This document shows, one piece after another, positions 59,574 through 64,000 of a stretch of DNA of 64,000 bases. Source of the DNA: Trichomonas vaginalis G3 (lineage: Eukaryota; Parabasalia; Trichomonadida; Trichomonadidae); contig NC_067205.1 of the NCBI RefSeq assembly GCF_026262505.1, positions 4,526,001 to 4,590,000 on the forward strand, read 5' to 3'. How positions within the stretch are numbered: position 1 is the stretch's first letter; each line of letters opens with the position of its first letter. The position numbers and the translations under genes were made by a program. Below the pieces are notes generated by a model. The model was not told the DNA's origin. It did no database searches and was given only the letters and a program-made list of their open reading frames with translations.

Positions 59574-61072
59574 AAAGTGCTATTGGTTTTGTAAACTTCT
59601 TTGCTTTCAATTCATCTGGACCGTCTCTGTCACCAGTATATTGTATTTGTACAGTACCAACAGTTGAAATACCACCCATAAAGTCTTCTGAGTCAGCAAA
59701 TGGAATGCCAAGCCAAAAGTTTGAACGGTCTCCATTTGTATATTGAGTTTTTTTGCCCTCCTGTATGAGTCCATACTTTCACATATGGCATAAAGAACTT
59801 TGCATTTCAGGTTAATGGTTGTTGTGAAGTTGTTGTTAAAGTTCATAGCATCTAATGTCAAGTTGTATGACCTCATATCTCAACTGTAGAATATTCTTCT
59901 CTTGGATAATATTTGCCATCTATGTTTATATGATATTTAATACCAGGGTTGTAGAAACAAGAATAGTCATTTATAGTTCGTCTGAACAGTACAAACATAG
60001 TATCTGCATGTTTCATTGCAGTTGTTAAAGCAATATCCGTTCTTGCACCTGGGTCAGCACTTTGGTTTCCAACTTCACCTGCAAAGTCTTTGACAGATAT
60101 TTGGTGTATAGGGAACATAAGTGGAACTGCAATATATTTGGCAGCTAAAGCATTTGAAATATCTGGGTCCAACATATAGACTGCAAGTCTGCTTTCTATT
60201 CTCTTGCATTCAAACTTTTCGCATGTAAACTTAACTGGGTCCCAAGCATCTCCAGCAGCATTGAAATAATAGTTTACTTCAGTGTTGAGGTTTGAGAAAC
60301 CAAAGTCTAAGTCAACTTTGTCTTTGCAAAATTCGGCGAATGACGTTTTATTTGTTCCCTTTACGTCTGTAAGAGTGAATGGGTCTTGTGTTGGTGCAAT
60401 GACTAAGTTATTTTTGCTTGGAGTAAGTTCGATAGAAATTTTTCCTGCCCAGTTTGGCAAGTATCTTAAAAACCTGAAGATGAGGAAAGATGACAAAGGA
60501 ACTCTAAGTTTCAGTTTTACTTTAGTGGCAGCATTTCCATCTGAACCAGAAAGGTTAACATAAACTCCTGGAACGTTAGGGTCAAGTCTTCTTATTTCTC
60601 AATAGTTGCATACTGGTCTGTTTGTTCTCTAGCTTGTGGTTGTACTGAGTTTCTCAAAGCGAACCATTCATAGTTTGCCCATGTTACTGTTTGAACTAAG
60701 TCAGAGTTAGAATATATCTTATATCCCATGAAAACTTCTGGAGCATATTGGTATCCGACATAGAAAATTCCATTGCAACCTTTCTTGTCAGACAACTTGG
60801 TAGAAGGTTTTATTTCAATGTCTTGTTCCACGTATAAGAATGAGTTGTCAATAGAAAATAATATGAAACCTGTCGCATGCAATATCTACTGTTGTTGAAG
60901 AACCTTCTCCAAACTCACCTACGTTTCCATAAGAAACAGCAGTTGTATATTCGTAAGTTCCAGGAACTATTTCTGACCTTCTAATGGCATTGTCGCATTC
61001 GTTATACCATTCGGAAACATTTCCATTCATGGCATCCAAAACTGTTGGCGTTATATTCTGAGCGGCGTACAT
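59467..61072 (-). pseudogene. Major capsid protein, double-jelly-roll-like, broken
   Basis: Starts MYAAQNITPTVLDAMNGNVS. Features of the double-jelly-roll capsid class: beta strands separated by long loops, LRYLPNWAGKISIELTPSKN in the first half, RLAVYMLDPDISNALAAKYI and ADTMFVLFRRTINDYSCFYN in the second, and a total span of about 535 codons, within the family's usual size. It has the 18-bp start motif directly before the ATG. Assignment rests on size, composition and context. Fossil, broken. Confidence 0.55.
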
Positions 61073-61090
61073 TTCATATGAGTAAAAAAT
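61073..61090 (-). promoter_or_regulatory. Start-proximal element motif before the capsid gene
   Basis: On the minus strand ATTTTTTACTCATATGAA directly abuts the ATG; it matches the motif at 46593 and 46765 at 16 of 18 positions. Confidence 0.6.
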
Positions 61091-61149
61091 ATAGAATAGT
61101 TGGATTTATATGTCATAATAGAACCCACTCGACCAAGCTTTACTTTCTT

Positions 61150-62320
61150 CCTGACTGAGTTTTTAACTCTTCTTTTTCCTTCATTGCCCTCTGCTTGAAG
61201 TTGTTGCATCTTTGCATTATGTTCATCTAGTATGTTGCAAATTTCCCATGTCCTTTTGCCTTTTGGCTCTGGTCGCCCATCTCAGGTACCTATATCCTAG
61301 AAAGAGTTTGTCATAGTCTGTATTTGAGTCTTCGCGTATTGTTTGCATGACTCTTTCCTGAGTTTCCGGTTCAAGCGCTTCAAACAGTGCCTGTCCATAT
61401 GGAATAAGCTCGTTTCCAAATATATGTTTTTGTAGCCATTCTGGTTTTCTTTCCATGTTACCAACTATATCTTTTGTGAATGGAAAGCTTTTACCCAATC
61501 TTTCAGTCTTGCGTCGTTTATTTCTGTAGTTGGTTTTATTTTGTCAAGGAACATGTTTTTCAATACTAACATTTCATTTGGTACTGTCCATTTGAGTTTT
61601 CTTAAATATTCATCCCTTCTCGATTCATCGTCTGCAAAGTAAGTTTTTATGACATTTTGTAAACTTTCGTTTGCAAGGTCATGTACAATAGGTTCTCTTC
61701 CTTCTCTCTCCCTAACTTTCTTTCTAAACTCTTCACCAAATATACCATCTTTATGGTTCTGTGTAGTTCTTTGAGATAAATGTTCTAGAACGTCAGGTGT
61801 TATATTTCCATCAGCCATGTTCATTTCATACTGGTCCAAAATATCTGCATCTTTCATATCTTTCAATGGCATTAAAGCCGCGCTTAAAATACCAGCTATG
61901 TCTCGTTCACCATTGACTTCCATTGCGTCTACAACTTCTTGGAATTGTGGTTGTAAGTTTATGAACCACCTATCCGGGTTAGCTTTATGACCCCATCTCA
62001 TTGTAGTTCCATCGTCTGCAGAAACAAAAGTAGGTTTGTTTCCATCTTGGTTAGGTTCTGAATGAACTTTAAACAATGTTTTTCTATATGTTTTCTTGAA
62101 ATTTAACCTTTTATTTTCACCGAGTTCATCCGAAGATTGAACGTTAAATGCTCGTAAGTAAAAAGGGTTGTTGTATTTGTGTACATTTTTTTCAGTTCTT
62201 CCATTCTATGCTGGATATTTTCATCTGATGTTGGAGTCTTTTGTATGTCGGCAAACATTTTTCGATATTCTTCTACTATGTCAGCCGAATTTTTTTTAGA
62301 CTCTTGGAAATATTCCATAT
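61150..62320 (-). pseudogene. Structural-type element protein segments, broken
   Basis: Open segments contain WGHKANPDRWFINLQPQFQE, NITPDVLEHLSQRTTQNHKD and HIFGNELIPYGQALFEALEP. Helical, charged, no enzyme motif. Placed directly after (upstream of) the capsid gene on the same strand. Fossil, broken. No family recognised. Confidence 0.4.
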
Positions 62321-62329
62321 TCTCCGCAT

Positions 62330-64000
62330 ACTCTTGTTGAGGGTCAAGATTTTTCGGCTGTTCAAATCTTCATCTAGTTCTGTGAAGTTAGTTTCCAAAG
62401 GAAGGACTTGTTCGTTTCCTTCAGGCTCTTCTAGCTGTTGTTGCTGAACTATTTCTTCCATGTCTGGTTGTATCTGAACTTCTTCCTGTGGAGTTTCTTG
62501 TACCTCATCTGCTGGCATTTCATATATTCCGAGACCGTTTTCAACAATTTCCCTATCTACGTCATCCGCATTCATAAGCTTTTGTTCTTTCGTTCCGTCT
62601 CTATTTTTTACGCGTTTCATGACGAAAGTTGAATTGTCATTTAGCTCTGACATCAAATATCTCGGAGTAAATTCATCCATGTCATTTGGATGATATGCTA
62701 TTAAATCATATCCCTTAGCGAGCTTGTATTTTCCAGGTTTGAGATTATATCCGTTTTGGTGCTGAGCCATAAAGCTAAATAGGTTCGGGTCAGTATTTCC
62801 ATCCTTGAACTTTCCAATAGCTTCTTTTATATCTGTCACTAAAGTCAACAGTATCTGGGAAACCACACTCTTCTTTAAGCATTTTTAAGAATTCTTGGTT
62901 TCCTTGTTCTCTACTTCTTTTATGTCCTTGCTCTGTTTGTGGTTGTTGTTGTGCAGGGTTTTGAACTGTTGGTTGTGCTGGATTTTGAACTGTTGGTTGT
63001 TGTGCAGGGTTTTGAACTGTTGGTTGTTGTGCTGGTTGTGGAGGTGGTTGTTGTGCAGGGTTTTGAACTGTTGGTTGTTGTGTTGGTTTTGGTGCATGCC
63101 TGTGTCTATGTCCATGTGACGATGTAAATGTTTTAGGTAGTCCTGGTGCAGGTGCTTCTCTTGGAGGGTTTGGTGGTATATAAGTTCCACCAGCTGGCAC
63201 ATATGTTCCATCTGCAGCGTAATGTCCTACCTGACTTTTCGTTTTTAAGAAAGCATTTACTAGGTCTGTTTTGGTCTGTTGTAACTCTTTTTCTTGACTT
63301 TTCACAACAGTTGCTCTAACGGCGTCATAGGCACTTTGAACTGCCTGTCTCGTTGCTGCATCTGTTATTTTCGTCATATTTTGTGCTACTTCTTTTAACT
63401 CTTTGTCGAAACCTTCAGACTTCAGTTTCTTTCCAGATGAGAAGTCGTTCACTTGTTTCACCTTACTATGAAGAGCTTCGAAGGCGTTCTTAAAGTCAGC
63501 ATTCGTTAAAGCTTCATTTGAACTGTCTTCATCCGCTTGTATTTTTGTCCTTATTGACCCTATGAGTTGGGCTGCTTTAGCGTTGGCTTGGGCATCTAAC
63601 CAGTCATTGTTAGCTTTTATATATTCTGCGCTTTTCATTGCCTTTTGCATGGCTGCGTCGTTATTTTTACTTTCTTGTGCTAAGTTTTCATACTGTACGG
63701 TTTGGTTTTGCAACTGTAAAAGTTTTTCTGCCTTTACATTTGCTTCAACTTCCTTTTTATACTCATCGCTATCCATATATGTCTTCAGGGCTTTTTGTTT
63801 TATCTCTTCATCTTTCAGTACTTTATATCGAGTAGTATGGTTTTTCAAATTTATGACATCTTGTTCCATTTTTGCTACTTCTGCTGCTTTTTCTGACACT
63901 TTTTTTGCATATTCCTCTGTACTTAGTTCTTTCAGTTGTTCTTCTTTCTTCTTTTTCTCTACGTTTAACTCATTTAGTTCTTTGTGTGTCTGTCATATTC
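62330..64000 (-). pseudogene. Large coiled-coil and Pro/Gln-rich element protein, broken, runs off the window
   Basis: The upstream part is a long coiled coil (AEVAKMEQDVINLKNHTTRY and similar). A Gly/Pro region (ADGTYVPAGGTYIPPNPPRE), a His-rich patch (SSHGHRHRHAPK) and a PAQQPTVQN tandem repeat (about six copies near 62945-63085) follow. Distal parts hold FSFMAQHQNGYNLKPGKYKL and an acidic Gln-rich end. Probably a virion scaffold or tegument-type protein. Fossil, broken. Confidence 0.45.
62942..63085 (-). repeat. Pro/Gln coding minisatellite
   Basis: GTTGTGCAGGGTTTTGAACT (plus-strand reading) recurs about six times with 24-36-bp spacing, coding NPAQQPTVQ units on the minus strand. Confidence 0.8.

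Larger units (their letters stand above)
40110..64000. mobile_element. Maverick/Polinton-type virus-like element, broken, right end outside window
   Basis: At least 23.9 kb. Recognised parts: retroviral-type integrase, double-jelly-roll-like major capsid, second capsid-like protein, packaging ATPase, primase/SF3 helicase, adenine methyltransferase, HNH endonuclease, fibre and collar proteins, and KilA-N proteins. The left edge is placed between about 40,110 and 40,165 because host coding stops at 40,059 and element repeats begin near 40,300; the terminal repeat cannot be proved without the other end. No PolB gene or adenain-like protease is seen in the part present. Most long genes are broken (perhaps 20 or more breaks in all), while several small ones look whole. 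Near-identical internal repeats point to a young fossil. Confidence 0.8.

Noticed and set aside
62895-63127. Plus-strand hydrophobic frames with WLLCRVLNC-type repeats
   Set aside because: Antisense reading of the Pro/Gln repeat in the minus-strand element gene.

Overview
The window looks like nuclear DNA of a parabasalid protist, most like Trichomonas. It is AT-rich, its long genes show no obvious introns, and several stop codons run straight into TAAA (for example the ankyrin, cysteine-peptidase and SH3b-peptidase genes). The protein families also fit: glycine-rich surface-type proteins, beta-helix-like repeat proteins, ankyrin proteins, a papain-like peptidase, a bacterial-type SH3b hydrolase, and giant BEACH and HECT proteins. 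The species itself cannot be fixed from the sequence alone.

Left part, 1-40.06 kb (host DNA). It starts with the C-terminal end of an SLC44 choline-transporter-like gene and a decayed gene. An ankyrin gene and a glycine-rich gene follow, facing each other. Three related repeat-rich secreted-type genes lie at 5.0-12.5 kb. A 6.6-kb BEACH-WD40 gene and an EF-hand-like gene follow on the minus strand, then a beheaded member of a small family, the SH3b hydrolase, a GC-rich cathepsin-L-like peptidase and an 8.4-kb HECT ubiquitin-ligase gene. Four plain DNA-transposon-like insertions sit between these genes, recognised by their ends: 7373-10735 (long diverged inverted arms, TTAA at both edges, carrying a gene of a host family), 23339-23857 (24-bp inverted ends, TA target), 25632-26550 (20-bp inverted repeats, 9-bp target duplication) and 26813-30212 (19-bp inverted ends, 8-bp target duplication).

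Right part, about 40.1 kb to the window end. This is one large Maverick/Polinton-type virus-like element, cut by the window edge. Its parts are a retroviral-type integrase, a double-jelly-roll-like major capsid gene, a second capsid-like gene, a packaging ATPase, a primase/SF3 helicase, a D12 adenine methyltransferase, an HNH endonuclease, tail-fibre and collar-like proteins, KilA-N genes and many small virion-type genes. It is a broken fossil, with probably 20 or more breaks spread over most of its long genes, although several small genes still look whole. The low divergence between internal repeats suggests it is young. Its genes are tightly packed, some share 18-bp divergent promoters, and they use start-proximal motifs unlike those of the host genes. 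Nested in it are a 2-kb cassette with inverted ends, two minisatellites, and large arrays of a 25-bp repeat with hairpins.

The most novel points are the gene-carrying transposon at 7.4-10.7 kb, the three smaller elements with clear ends, the element's own promoter code, and the inverted-end cassette at 50.1-52.1 kb.
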